DNA of 64,000 bases from Phytophthora hibernalis (GCA_012656075.1 JAAKBF010000255.1:372001-436000); one strand, 5' to 3'. Counted from the stretch's first letter, positions 33,450 through 45,747 are shown. Notes: generated by a model not told the origin, from the letters alone. Numbers and translations: made by a program.

Positions 33450-34885
33450 ATCGGGTATATTATCCCGTCACCTTCGCCAGTCGCACGCTGAAGTCGAACG
33501 AGATCAACTACAATGTGGTAGAAAAGGAAGTGTTGGCGCTGTTGCGGATCCTAGATCTGAACTACAACATGTTGGTTGGCCGATCGATCCGGATCTTGTC
33601 TCGCCATTCCACCCTGGCCTGGCTGTTTATGTCACCCGGTTTTGCAGAGGCGGCTGGGACAGTGGGGGCGCTCATGTCACCTTGGACGTTGGAGATCGTG
33701 AAGTGTACAAAGGGAGAGGACGAGATCCTCGAGACGATCGCAGCAAGTATCACCCCTAGGTCGGAAGTGGACGAAGCCTTGATCGCGATCGCCCCGAAGG
33801 AGCCCCGACGCCCAGTTCAGGCCCCGATCCCAACTATCCAGGCCGGAGAAGAGCTGTGGGTGGTGAGTTTCGATGGATCAGCCCGCGTCAAGCGCGGAGG
33901 TGGCGCCTACAGTGCGATCGTGTGGAGTCTGCCTAGCTGGATGGTGGTGAAAGCTCGATCTGGCTACAGCGAGGGCATGACGGTGAATGAGGCTGAGTAT
34001 AATGGCCTCCTACTGTGTTTCGACCTTCTGGGAGACCTCGATCGAGGACGGCTGGTGATCTGTGGCGACTCTAACCTGGTAATCCGACAAGTCCAAGGGA
34101 GATCGATTGTAAAGCACCCGGTCTGACACTATTGAGACAGAAAGCGCTCGATTGACTTTGAGAATGGTCAACACATGAGCTGTTGCACTCACCAAGGCTC
34201 ACTACATGTATCCATCATGTTGGTACTCAGTACAAGTGCACAGTGCTCATGCGCAGTGTTCGGCAAAGTGATTCTGATTCTAGAGGAATCATAGCGCGAC
34301 TGGAACGCCAGCGCGGACAGTCTCGCTAGCGCAGCTCTCCAACGTCAAAGGGGTGATCGTGGAAGGTGAAGAGGAGTGGCAGGATTTGGCCACTCTGAAT
34401 CGGTTGGGCGAGATCCTGACTGTTCGATCAGAGGAGTCGGTGGTCAAAATCTCACCCGTAGTCACGCGGTCAGGCAACAGGTCCAGATCTACCCCGACGG
34501 TGTTGCGAGAGGAATACATTCGCAGTCTTCGAGTGGACCGAATCAGACAGTCCCAAGACGAGGAAGTCTGGATCGCGGGGTTGAAGAAATACTTGGTCGG
34601 CAACGTATCGGATCTGTCTCAAGAAAAGCGCGATCGTACGGCAATATCGCGACGGATTATGAGGTAGACGACCAAGATCTGCTGTTCTACTGTCCATCCG
34701 GGCAAGGATCGAGCGTCGATCGAGACGAATTGATGAGACTGGTGGTGCCAGAAACGCTTCACCGAGACGTTTTGCATCACTACCATGCAAGCCTAGAAGG
34801 AGGTCATCAAGGTATCGGTCGCACATATCAACGGATCCGGCGCCATTTCCACTGGAGAGGGCTGTATCGGCGTGTCCAGCGCTAA
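33450..34885 (+). pseudogene. Gypsy-2 RNase H and integrase zinc-binding region
   Basis: RNase H resumes with FASRTLKSNEINYNVVEKE near 33470 and runs through HSTLAWLF. A second RNase H-like domain (SFDGSARVKRGGGAYSAI near 33868, GDSNLVIRQV near 34065) ends in a frame change near 34110. About 115 bp of unrelated sequence interrupts the frame at about 34176-34295. The sense resumes at DWNASADSLASAALQRQ near 34300. The integrase N-terminal domain (HHYHASLEGGHQGIGRTYQR) ends at a stop at 34883. Confidence 0.72.
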
Positions 34886-34969
34886 GTCGGAGACCGGCAA
34901 GGGGCGACCCACGATCAGGGCGAATCTCCGGGTAATATCCAAGCGACGTACCCTTTTCAGGTTATCGCG

Positions 34970-36118
34970 ATGGATCACATACCCTCGCTACCAAAGTCGG
35001 TCAAGGGCAATACGGAGCTGTTGATCTGGGTCGATCTGTTCACGGGCTATGTGATCGCGAAAGCAAGCGCATCCAGAACGGCACAGACGATCGCCGAATC
35101 CTATGAAGAATGCGTTTTTCGACGATTTGGGGCGAGCGAAGTGATCCGACACGATCGAGAACCGGGATTTATGGCAGATTTCTTCCGATCGTTTAACAAG
35201 ATCCTCGGGCAACGTCAGAGAGCGACTATGGCCTACCGACCTCAAGCCAACGGAACCGCAGAGCGAATGGTGCAGACCTCGACAAGAGCGCTGAAAATGT
35301 ACGTTCAAGATCTGGATCAACGAGATTGGGACGAATATGCCGAGCGTCTGATGTTCGCGATCAATACCGCTCAAGATCGAGTTCGTGGAGACACTCCATT
35401 CTACTTAGTGCATGGATGGGACCCGAGATCGACCCTGGAAGCGGTCATACCTGTGGGCAGCACCCGGAACCACGATCGAGACGCTCGACAGTGGAGGTAC
35501 CAAGTGCAACGACATTACACCCAAGCTAGAGAACAGGTCAACGATCGTCTGAGGCAAGCGATAGCCGATCGGGCCGACCGGCATAACGACGAGATCCGAC
35601 CACACTCGATCGACGTTGGATCTCAAGTCTGGCTGTACTTGGATCGAGTGAAGGAAGGGTATGCGCGAAAGCTGGCTCATCTGTGGCATGGTCCTTTCCG
35701 AGTCGCGGAAAAGGTCAACGAGTACTCGATGAAGCTCCAGACAGCCGGCACGGATTATCGTCTGTTCCCGATCGTGCACGTCTCGAAGTTGAAGCTGGTC
35801 CGCGACTTTCCAGATCGGCCACAGGTAGAACTGACGGATCCCGACGCGGATCGACTAGATTTCGACGAGGTCCTGCTACCTGAAGACAGTTGGACACCGG
35901 ATCTCGAGGACGGAGAGTATGAAGTGGAGAAGATCACCGACATGCGAACCGGTCGACGGACCAGACATATCGGGAGTTCTTGGCGCACTGGAAGGGATAT
36001 GACGACCCGAGCTGGATCGACGAGGCCGATCTCAACTGTGGGGCGCTCCTGCACGAGTTCCTTCGCGATCGCGTAAACCGGAATCGTTTCGGAGTGATGC
36101 AATCTCACGAGGAGGAGT
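34970..36118 (+). pseudogene. Gypsy-2 integrase core with C-terminal chromodomain
   Basis: A 368-codon frame holds the DDE core: MDHIPSLPKSVKGN (first Asp), IRHDREPGFMADFF (second Asp) and NGTAERMVQT (Glu). It continues through a GPFRV SH3-like fold. Near 35970 the sense moves to another frame that completes a chromodomain (REFLAHWKGYDDPSWIDEAD) and ends about 36118. Chromodomains steer integrase to marked chromatin in chromoviruses. The core residues are intact; only the chromodomain frame is broken. Confidence 0.82.
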
Positions 36119-36518
36119 GAGATCGACTCCCTCGGGGCAGATAGGCTGCTCCGGGACGTAATCGGAAGACGGATCTGCAGGGAGGCTGCAGATCGGCGGA
36201 AAGGATATTTGTATGAGTTTATACATATGCATGTATATGAGTCTCGGAAGTCTAGGCCGGATCCCGCCTCACACGATGAGGTCGGAGCCAGACACTGCTC
36301 GATCGAGCAACTATGTCAAGAAGTTGGAGAAGACCAGACAGATCGGGGCTCAAGAGGAAAAGAACGTGTGGAATTGAGAAGTAAAGCGGTCGGATCTCAG
36401 ACTACAACTCCGGATGTCGAATGGCAACCGCCAGGAGGCGTAAGTTAATGGATCGAAAAATCCCGATCGGTCGTGTCGAGATCGTGCGAGATCGTGTGGG
36501 ATCGACTGACGGGTGCGG

Positions 36519-39164
36519 CTACGGGACGAACTTGTTCCGCAGGCGGTTGACTCGACGAGCAGGGTGTTCCTGAGGAAGATCGCGGAATTGGTTGCGCCAG
36601 TGGTCAGCGTCGTGGCTCTCGTCCAGAGCCTCGAGTAGATCATCAGGTGGTGCTCGGTGGTTGGCAAGAGATTGTTGACCTGGGTACCAGGTCGTCTCAG
36701 GAGCTGTGGGCGGTATGTGAAGGATCAGCGGATCTAGCAGCAAATCCACGTCAGCCCAACCATCTCGCATCAAAGGTAACAGTTCGTCCAAGAGTTGACG
36801 CCAGTGTACACCTGCGTCGATCCGACGCCGTCGGCGTCGGGCGTGATAATCCGCGAGGACAGGATCGGCGTCCATCTGCGCGGTCGTGATCGGCAGGTAG
36901 TGGGTCATCTCCCAGAACGCTTGGAGATACTGCTCCTCGAACGCCAGATACGCCCGGACCCACTCGCCCAATGCAGTGCGGGCAGCCAGGTGTCGACGCA
37001 CGTCGAAGGTCACCGCGTCCACAGTATTCTCCATGACTTCCCATGGCGTGGAATTCATCAAAGCAGTGACGTTCGGGCCGGTGATAAGGGTGTCCAGATA
37101 GCCAGTCCCAGGAGCAGGCCCACGAACTCCGCGCATACGCCTAGGGAAGTACCAGCCCGCTGGCATCGAGAAGTGATCGAGCAGCGTGCGGCGGATCATC
37201 CCGGTTAGCTGCAACTGGTTCACGATCGCGGCCGACCAAGGCTCGACGTCGGCTTGGTTAAAGTGGCGGGGACGATCGAATCCCGGATGGAAGTGGATAG
37301 ATCGAACAGGGGCGGGGTCAGTCCGCCTTGAGGCCCTGGAGATGGTGGAGGAGATCCACCTGGCGATCCGTTCGGCGACCCGTTCGGTGATCCAGAAGGA
37401 AGACTCGGGGCCATCGGAGCCGGGGGCCTCGATCAGGTGAGAAGGCTCGCCTTCAGACCCAGCGGATCGGCGACGGGCTTCAGAGCGAGATCGAGACAAA
37501 GCTGCCAAGGCCTGATCGTCGATCTCGTCTTCATCTTCCTCCCTTCCTCCTCCTCCTGTTCGTCGGTGAGTGTCGTCTTCCCCCTCTCCTCTTCCTCGTC
37601 GGCCTTTTCTTCGGTTGCCTCTTCTTCCTTTTCGATGTCGCGTTTTTCTTCCGTGTCATGAGGTGGGACGGACTCCGGAGGGTCCCGAACAATTCGTAGT
37701 CGTCATCACCGCCGTCGTCTTGGATCTCCTCGACCGACTCTGGTTCTTCCTCGATCGACTCCGGTTCTTCGACGTCGGAACCTGGGGTGTCGGTGATCGG
37801 CTGGCTGGAGGTGCAGAGTGTTCACGCCTCTTGCGAGAGTCCGGCTGCTGCGAAGGAGACGCCGACCGACTCCGATCTCTCTTCCCGTGCAGATCGCGAG
37901 CGGCGAAGAAGGAGCCAGATCGCAGGACGGTGAAGGAGAAGCAGACAGAGGCCAGCCGCCGCTTGGAGACCCGGCTAGATGGGCTGTGTGCCACAGATTG
38001 CGAAGTGCTGATCGTGCCCCCAGACCCATGAGATCGCTGATGTCGCGAAGTTGCCGATAGGCAGCCTGTTGATCAGCACTCTGGTTATCCAGGGCACGGG
38101 CGACCCGCTGAGCATTTGCCAGCTCCTGCTGCGCGTCCGTCAGTTCCGTCCCTGTATAGTGATCAAGATCGACAAAGTCAGATCCGAGAAGAAAGGGGCT
38201 ACCAACGACAGAAAGGGTACGTACGCAGTCGAGCGGAGTCAGCTACTGCGACGTTACGATCGCGAGTCACGGCGGCGAGACCGGACCGACTCGTGGTCTG
38301 TTCACGACGCAGATCCTCGTTCTCCGCGCGGAGTTGATCGCGCGTTCTGGCAATTTGATCGAGGACCGATCGCATCACAACTGGGTCAGATCCATCGGGA
38401 CGCGGAGTGGCGGGTGCTGTCGCAGGCTGGGCAGGCGCTGCGCTTGCATGGCGCAACCGAGCCTCCGCTCGTTGAAGCTCAAATTCTAGCCGCGACACCT
38501 CCGATCGAGCGTGGTCACGCTCCACCTCCGCTTGCTCTAGCTGAGTCCGGGCTGACTGCACTCGAGCATCCACTTCCACGCGATCGGACTGAGATCCGGC
38601 CGTCTGGGCTCGAGCCAACTCGTCCTCTGCGTGACGAAGCGCCCCTCGGTATCGGTCGAGACTGATCTGGAAGGAAGAAAGGTCGTCGCGAGCGAACAAC
38701 AGCTCACGTTCGTTGCAGTCGACTTGCGCCCGGAGATCCTCCACGGTGTCGGAGGCCAGATCGAGCTGGTAAGCCAGATCTCGGTTGGTCTCCTCCGCAC
38801 GAGCCAGCTCTTGCTGCATACGGGCGAGACGGCGTTCCGATCCATGGAGATCGTCACTCTGTTGCTGGACTTGAAAGCGCAGATCTTGGAGTTCTTCCGA
38901 CGCGGCGAAGCTAGCAGGCCCCTGCTGACGAGCGTCGATCTCGGCACGCAGACGTCGGATCTCCGCGTCTTGGTCTTGGCGGAGGTGCTCCAGACCTCGC
39001 AGTTCGTTGGACATCCGGGTCATTGTTTGGTCTTGCTCCGCGCGGTCTTGCAGCAGCTGATCTCGGGTGGTCCGAGCTTGGCGAAGCTCCCCTTCCAGGA
39101 ATGCAACTTGCCGTGGGGCGCCGAATGCAAAACGAGCCGAGGCGACCGATCTGCGTGAAGCCAT
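36519..39164 (-). CDS. Opposite-strand accessory protein of Gypsy-2 (coiled coil plus unknown domain)
   Basis: From the ATG at 39164 a 321-codon frame encodes a long coiled coil rich in Leu, Gln, Arg and Glu (for example QVAFLEGELRQARTTRDQL). Heptad-like sequence continues in another frame to about 38000, followed by an Arg/Ser-rich linker. A 329-codon frame (37508-36519) then holds a globular region rich in Trp, Tyr and His (GWYFPRRMRGVRGPAPGTGY, FEEQYLQAFWEMTHYLP). The stop is at 36519. If the indels at about 38200 and 37600 are errors this is one protein of about 880 residues. It lies wholly between pol and the 3' LTR. No known domain was recognised. Promoter unknown. Confidence 0.6.
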
Positions 39165-39321
39165 GCCCGGGAAGGTGATCGCGACCGAGGCGGGGTGTTG
39201 CTCGGAAGTCGCTCCGAAGTCTCGGATGGATGATCGCTCATCTTGAGGCGGCTTGGGTAGCAGGGAGAAGATTGGCGAATGAGCGACCGAAGTTCAACCG
39301 CTGTACGGCCCCAACTTCGGA

Positions 39322-39330
39322 CGAGGGGGT
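39322..39330 (+). other. Polypurine tract of Gypsy-2
   Basis: The purine-rich GAGGGGG directly before the 3' LTR is the expected primer site for plus-strand synthesis. Confidence 0.5.
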
Positions 39331-40439
39331 TGTGGCGAAGCGCCTAATAAGATTGGCGGACCGGCTACGAGAAAGACGGGTCAAAGATGAGAAAAGCACG
39401 ATCCCCGATTCCGCCAGAGAAGCTTGGGTGTCTCACGGGGACTATGCGTCCACGTCATGGGTTGATGTCGAAGGGGCGAGATCAAGTGAGATAAAGAAGA
39501 TGGTACCGCAGATGAGTCCAGATCGACCTCGATCGGTGCGTCGGAATCTCCCGATTGACGATCGTGGCTCGATCGCTGAGTCAGCTGATCGTACCTCGAT
39601 CGCCCCTCGATCGTAACACTTCGATCGCTCTTCGATCGTAACACCCCGATCGCTCTTCGATCGAGGATCCGCCGATCGACCAGCTGTCAAGATCGGGCGA
39701 AGACGACATCGACGAGTGTACGAAGGCACCGGGAAGGATGGGTAAGAGCGGCGGCAGGTGACACGCAAGGCATCTAGCGGTTGTTTAGTGGAGTTCAGAC
39801 TAAGTGTTTGGCTGAGATAGACATAACCATAAATCAGACTCGAATTTGCACTGAACATCGCAAGTGCCTTCCAGACAGGAAGAACATTGGCCCCATAAGG
39901 TGTTTGCATACTAGCGTTAGTAGATCTAGTGTTGTAGCGTAAGGATCGGATAACACATTGGCCGACCTTCCTACGCCTAAGTCTCTATCGTTCTAGTGCA
40001 TACCTCGATCGACTGGATTACTGCTTGGCCGTCGATCGTCTTCGAACTCTCGTCAACTCAAGTCCCGCTATTGGAAGCGGCAAGCACCCAAAGGAAAGGA
40101 AAAGGAAGGAAAACAACGCCCCACAAGGCATCCCCAGGCTTCGGATCAAGTCCAAGCCCTCGATCAACACCCGATCGAGCCATATACTCGGCTGTAGCGT
40201 GAAGACTTCCGCGCTACTCCACCCCGTCCCCGCGTCCCGCCAGGACGTTCAAGACTTCTTGTCACTGCACTCTTCGGAGTCCCGAGAGAGCAGATCCAGC
40301 CCACCAACGGGTACACAAGGTGAGACCAAGTTCAGCAGATCACGGATCATCGGGGACCCCCTCCGTTAGTTGGTGTCTGGGCGCAGTGGGAAGTCGGATC
40401 TGGTCTTAACAAGATTTTGGCTGATCCCGCTACACCACA
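39331..40439 (+). repeat. Gypsy-2 3' LTR
   Basis: Near-identical partner of 26155-27269. It differs by about four substitutions, a 4-bp and a 2-bp deletion. Confidence 0.92.
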
Positions 40440-41069
40440 GTTGCACCGACAACGGCCAGTCGAGTATGAACTTGGAGATCCGGTTTGGGTGTATCAATTC
40501 TTCAGGGCACAAGAGGCGAGAAACGTACGAAGAAGCTGGCTATCACGTGGCACGGTCCTTACCGTGTTTTAGGTAAGCTCGGTGAAAATACGTACCAGAT
40601 TGATATCCCGTCGCACCCGGATAAGAAGGTGACCGTGAATGTCAACCGTCTTAAGAAGTTCCAAGGACGGTGGACCAGACCTTTTCTTGACGAAGTACCT
40701 GAGGGTGTGGTGGAAGATGGCAGCGAACCGAATGGTGGTCCTCTGGAGGAGTCAGATCTGCCTCCGTCTAGTTACACGGAGCGGTTGACAATTGGTCACG
40801 AGGATACGGTTATAACGGGTGTGGATTCCCCATTGTTGGAGGTGGTATCCAAACGGAAGGCTGGCAGGACCGTGGAATATTTGGCGTTGGCGGCCAACTT
40901 TGAGACTTTTTGGCTACCGCGGGCAGCGTTGATGCCGGAATATGGCCCGTTGGTTACTGCTTTTGAACAGTCTGAGAGAGTGAAGAACCGTCTACCTGAG
41001 CTGCGTAGGAGTGCCCGTTTGGCTGAGGCAAATGCAGAAGTGGACGAAGACGACATACTGATGGTGTAG
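40440..41069 (+). pseudogene. Gypsy-1 pol, C-terminal integrase part after the insertion
   Basis: Reading from the duplicated GTTG, the frame continues the Gypsy-1 integrase as LHRQRPVEYELGDPVWVY, then shifts near 40500. It next shows KLAITWHGPYRVLGKLGEN, a typical integrase C-terminal SH3-like fold, and a tail ending RRSARLAEANAEVDEDDILMV. This proves that the two halves belong to one pol. Confidence 0.82.
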
Positions 41070-41280
41070 GTCGTGGGGTGGAATTCTTGAACCTATGGAA
41101 CGGTTGGATACCTATGGAATTTGAAATGGTTCGGGAATTGAACGGTGGTGGTAAATGGGGAATTTTATTTTTAAGTTAAGTAATGCTGGAACGGAACGCT
41201 CGGAGGTAAAATTGGAAAGAAAATGGAATGGGAGCGTTCTACTGCGTGACTAAAGCGTCACAGATTTGGACTTGGGCGAT

Positions 41281-42994
41281 TTAGGCGACTTGGAGGGGTG
41301 ACGGCTTCTTGTCATCAGTGCCAGACGATTCGACGTCCTTACCGCCGCCGGATTTGTCGTCGGACTCTTGGGTGTCGTCCTGCGAAGCTTTGGGGTCCTT
41401 CTTGTTCTTCTGGCCGCCTTCTTCACTGTCTTGGTCGTCTTCGTCGTCAGGTTCGAAGTCGGAGTCGTGCTCTTTCTTGATGTTCTTGGTCTCGTGGTCG
41501 GATTCATCGGTGAGGCCGGTGTGGGAAGAAACGTCGAAGTCTTCGTCGACGGCCGGGCCCTTGGTTTCGTGGTTAACGGAGCTTCGGGAGGCAGCGCGGT
41601 GAACTCATCGTCCTCTTCGAAGTCCAAGTCGTCTTCCCCATCTCTGCAACACGGAATGGCTTTTCGACGAGCGTGGCGGCAGACTTGTTCTTCTGCAGCA
41701 GTCGGGCGACCTCGAGTTGTGTGGTCTTGAGCGTCTTGTTCGCCAGTAGTGTCTTCCAGGAGCCGCGTGTCTTGTTGCCTACTCAGGATGGATTAACGGG
41801 TGGTCCTTGACGGATGTCGAGCTCAATTCGAGCAAGTGCGTGCAAGGAGAGGAGGAGGTGAGCAGTGTGAGTGGGGTCGAGTGCATTGGACCGTTCCAGC
41901 AACTCTGGATGGAGGCGTACCCATCTTCATCAACCGTCTGCGGGTCGGACATCCGTGCGATCACCCTCTCATAACGGGGACGGTCACGGTTCCACAGAGC
42001 CAACAAGTCTCCTTGGGGAGGGTCATCGTCATGGTTGTTCTTGGCACGTGCGGAATGCTTGGCTGCCTTGCCGCCGAGCCACATCAAGTTGTCGTGGATC
42101 TCGTCCTCGAAGCGACGCATGAACTCGTAGTAGCCGAAAACTTCAATGTTGTCACTGATGAACTTGAGGCGCTGTTGGTTAGCGATGGTCTTGTGCTTGC
42201 GACGGGCTTCGGCCTTGTCGGTGGGAGCGTAGAGAGCGCAGTCGAAGAAAGTGCGGCGGTGCTTCATCCAGAAACGGTAGTGAGCGAGGTGGACGTCCTG
42301 ATACTCGGTGGAGTCATACCAGACTCGTTGGCCACGCCACAGATACGCCACTCGGAACGGCGCCTTACCGAGCTGTGCAGCAGCCTTGACGAGACCGGCC
42401 AAGTCTTTCTTGACTGAGGACGGGGCTCCGATCGGCAACTCGAGCTTGAAAAGGGCGTCTTCAATCTGGACTTGCCCGACGTTTTCTGCTTCTTGGACGA
42501 CTTGAGCTTGTCGGAACTGCGGGTCACGGGACGCTTGGAAGACCGTGACGTAGAAGCGGAAGTGGCTGAAAGAGATTGTGAGATGGTGGTTCTCCGGGGT
42601 CTTGATTTTCGGACGGTGGCAGCAAAATGACCGGTTTGGTAAGCGTGGCGGGAAGGTCCGGGTCGTCGGCCATGATGGCAAGTGCGAGGTCATCCAAGAC
42701 CTTGAGCCCGCGGGATTCGTTATTCTCGGCGAGGGCAGGGCAAAGACGGCTCCAGAATTCGTACTGGGCGCTGGTAACTGTGTCTGGATCTGGGGAGTCG
42801 TCGGCGTCTTCAACGGCGGCGCGAATGCGTTCGACCGCGACTTCCTTGGGGTCGGGTGACGAGGAAGTCGACTTGGAGATGACGATGGGTGGCGAGGCTG
42901 GGAGTGGAGTGAGCAGTGGACGGCAAATTGGCGAATGGTCAGTGCTATTCCCTGTTAAGCTATGATGGATGGCTCCTGAACCTGGTCGGGTCAC
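41281..42994 (-). CDS. Opposite-strand accessory protein of Gypsy-1
   Basis: Reading leftward, the frame 42994-42524 (acidic, with EFWSRLCPALAENNESRG) passes into 42530-41779. That part holds a globular region with FRVAYLWRGQRVWYDSTEYQ, HYRFWMKHRRTFFDCALYAP and NIEVFGYYEFMRRFEDEIH. A further shift leads to an acidic Lys/Asp/Glu tail that stops at 41281. Coding-like basic sequence on the same strand (about 43600-44019) may be its start. It sits between pol and the 3' LTR, like the opposite-strand frame of Gypsy-2, but I see no clear sequence similarity between the two. Function unknown. Confidence 0.55.
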
Positions 42995-43019
42995 TTCAAT
43001 CTACTATGGAGGCCGGAGG

Positions 43020-44190
43020 CACGGTGTCAACCGTTAAGAGCGGCCCGAGTGGAGCGAAAGGGGACTGCGGAAACTACAATGTTAATTGACTGTTATGGAC
43101 TTACGGCTTTTGACACGGAAGGGTGAACAACCGTGTGGAGAATGACGCTAACTGACCTCCGTGATCACTACGGTTGTGGTGACCGGGTCGTTCGTCATTT
43201 CTAATCTACTATGGAAAAGGGGTTCGTGTGGAGCGTGGTACAGTGGTGCCTGACTACGGTGAATGTACTGGGAGATGGTTGCCATAACTTCGGAGGCACG
43301 TACTGGCGCGAGGTCCTCTGTGCTTTATGAGGAGTGCTAGTGTGGGTAATCACTCAACCTCTCCGTGAGGTCGCTGTTCGACCGTGCTTGGCTATTAGTT
43401 ACTTCATCTACAAGTGGGCTAAGATCGTGAAACTGTGCATGCGTCGCTATCGACACTTTGTGCGTGGACCGTCGGTTCAAGACCGCAAGCGTGGCGCTCG
43501 TTGGTGGAAAACCTACGAGGCACTGTGGCTGACGCCTATGATTTTTACAAGCGCGGCATGAACACGAAGAAGGGCTGGGAGGGCTCATGTACAAGTGGAT
43601 CGATGCGAACTAGATTCAGGTTGGCCTCGCCGTCGGAGTCCGACTCGCCGCTGCCGCCTTCGCATGGACCGGGCAGGGTGACTTCGGTGCGCTTCCTGCT
43701 GGACCGGGATCTGGTCGCAGCAGACTTTGTCTTGCCGTCGGGCTACTTGGAAGCTTTCTTTGGAGGCCGAGGCGGCTTCTTCGCTTGGGCTTCGCCGCCT
43801 TTCGCTTTAGTGTCAGCGGCGGGTAGCGCCTTGGGGTCAGCGCGTCGGCATCGCAAGTGGTGCTGATCTTGGGCTAGTGCTCGGTGGGCGTCGTGGATTC
43901 TCGGCGAGTGTTGGCTCGGGCGCAAATTGCAGAATGAGGCGTTGCCTGTGCGGTTCGCTGGAATTCCCCCTGTGACAAGGTGCTTCCCGTTTGGGTGTAG
44001 GAGGGTGTAATGGGGCCACCTGGCAGGGATTCAGTATGCAGATAGTTAGCAGTAGTTAGAACTTCAACAGTGTTCTTAATATAAAACAGTTTAACTCTAA
44101 CTCGGAAGTTCGCAAGTCAATTGGTACTCGGTACCATATTGGACAGGAACGCCAGGCGTCCGTTGTGGTTAGCGCGTTAACGCTTCCTCT
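43020..44190. other. Gypsy-1 3' region, mixed content
   Basis: Up to about 44030 the sequence is GC-rich and minus-strand coding-like (Lys/Pro-rich KKPPRPPKKASK near 43745). From about 44035 it becomes AT-rich, which suggests another insertion border. A possible solo-LTR start on the minus strand (TGTTGAAGTTCTAAC) lies near 44070. No gene can be called. Confidence 0.35.
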
Positions 44191-44199
44191 AAAGCTAAG

Positions 44200-44850
44200 G
44201 TGCATGTGACCCCGTCACAGTAGCCGCAGCCACTTTCCGCACCGCCTGCCTTTGTAGCCCTTGACCTTGTTGCTCGACTTGTTGTTGGCCACGATTGCCA
44301 CAACCCGGTAAAGCTCCAAAATCCATTCTGCTTCTTGTATAACTTTTAAATACACACAGAAACCACTTGGGCTCATAACCTAGGAGATGCGTCGTCGCAC
44401 TCGCAGCACTTCGCATGTGGTGACGAGGTGAGCAGGAGTTCCCGAGTTCCAACTAAAAGTCAAAGTAGAAAACGAAGTGCGTAGGTTGAGAGAAAATCAA
44501 TTGTATGATTGTTGTTTAAGTGCTGTTGTAAGGGGAAAGCACCTCGAGCGATTAAACCTCCATTGTCTTCTCTTAACTATACTGACCGCAGCCCTAGAAA
44601 GAAGCTGCACGTATGCAGGAGCAATTCTCAGAAACCCACAGGTCTCGCTCGCAAGGACTCTCTTTCTTTTCCCTCATAGTCAAAGCTACATGGCCAAACG
44701 ACCTCAACCATCACTCTCTGTCCTTGGACATTCAACATGCATGACACATATCCAGTCATAAAATCAACCCAAGTGACGACTGGAAGCACTCAGTGTCTCG
44801 TAGATTGTGCTGCTCATCGCTCCGCTGTTTTACACTGTCAAATGAGACCG
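44200..44850 (-). mobile_element. Second Copia-A copy, inverted fragment
   Basis: The inverted copy of about 8092-8700 includes the LTR, the initiator-Met-type primer site (about 44371-44383) and the gag start MDFGALPGCGNRGQQQ on the minus strand. It is cut near 44200 after a few dozen gag codons. It is inserted in the 3' region of Gypsy-1. Confidence 0.7.
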
Positions 44851-45740
44851 CTCAAAACAAAATCGCATTTTCTAATATTATTACAGTGGAGATACAGCCG
44901 TTTGTGTGGAACGCGGCGTTCCTTCGAACTTAAGCGAGTTTTCAAGAAAAGACGTTTAGGACATTTTGAACATTTTTTCGTCTGACGTTTTGAATGACAT
45001 TCCTGCAGGGTTTATGAGGTGGCTTCAGGGATCTGTCAGGGATCTACAGCAACTTCAGTTCTGTCAAAAGCAAAATAACCCCTTACAGCAACGTAATTGG
45101 TGGATGGGTGTCATGGCTCTCAAATCCACAAAATCGAAGGTCCTCTCACGTTTGTCTCGGCACTGATCGCAATACCAGGAGGCTTTTAACGCACCTCGCC
45201 TCGTTGAAATGGACAGAATGGGGTTAAGCAAGGACTAGAGAAATCAACGATTTCAAGCCTCTCTCGTGAAGTTGTCCAAAACGTATATGCGGGAGTTTGC
45301 CTTCACCCTCCTTCCAGAAAATGTACGCATTAAACGACGTCAACGTGTCCTTAACCCGTCATTCACCGACACATACCCAATATGTTTGTTGAAAAATCGG
45401 CATACATATCCGATGTACGTGATTTGCCGTTTATAATGGCACAAGCTTGCAATTACTGAACGACCATACAAATTTCATATAAAGAGATGAAAATACCTGT
45501 CAGTCATTTCCTATTTATGTTGGTCGATGCACATGAAGATGTGAAGAGAAAAGTGTATCTGGAGCCGACTAGCAAATACATGGTAGAAAGTCTGCATATA
45601 GAGTGAAGCCGGGACTAAACATCAACCAGTGTCTAGTCGAAAGCAAGAAATCGCGATGTGTCGGATCCAAGAAGTAAACATTGAGAACAAAAACAGTAAT
45701 TGTATTACGTTTTTGTTGCGTTCGTCCATTCCTACTAGTG
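44851..45740. other. AT-rich sequence inside the 3' region of Gypsy-1
   Basis: No significant frame or repeat recognised. The base composition differs from the GC-rich Gypsy-1 coding parts and matches the copia fragment beside it. It may belong to the same composite insertion. Confidence 0.35.
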
Positions 45741-45747
45741 GTGAACT

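Larger units (their letters stand above)
26155..40439 (+). mobile_element. Gypsy-2: Ty3/gypsy chromovirus-like element nested in Gypsy-1
   Basis: LTRs of 1115 and 1109 bp (TGTGGCGAAGCG...ACACCACA) with GTTG target duplications. The order is LTR, primer site, gag, protease, reverse transcriptase, RNase H, integrase with chromodomain, opposite-strand accessory frame, purine tract, LTR. The LTRs differ at only about four bases and two small indels, so insertion is recent and later than Gypsy-1. A foreign segment with an effector-like gene replaces part of the reverse transcriptase-RNase H connection. The whole element is strongly enriched in GATC. Confidence 0.93.
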
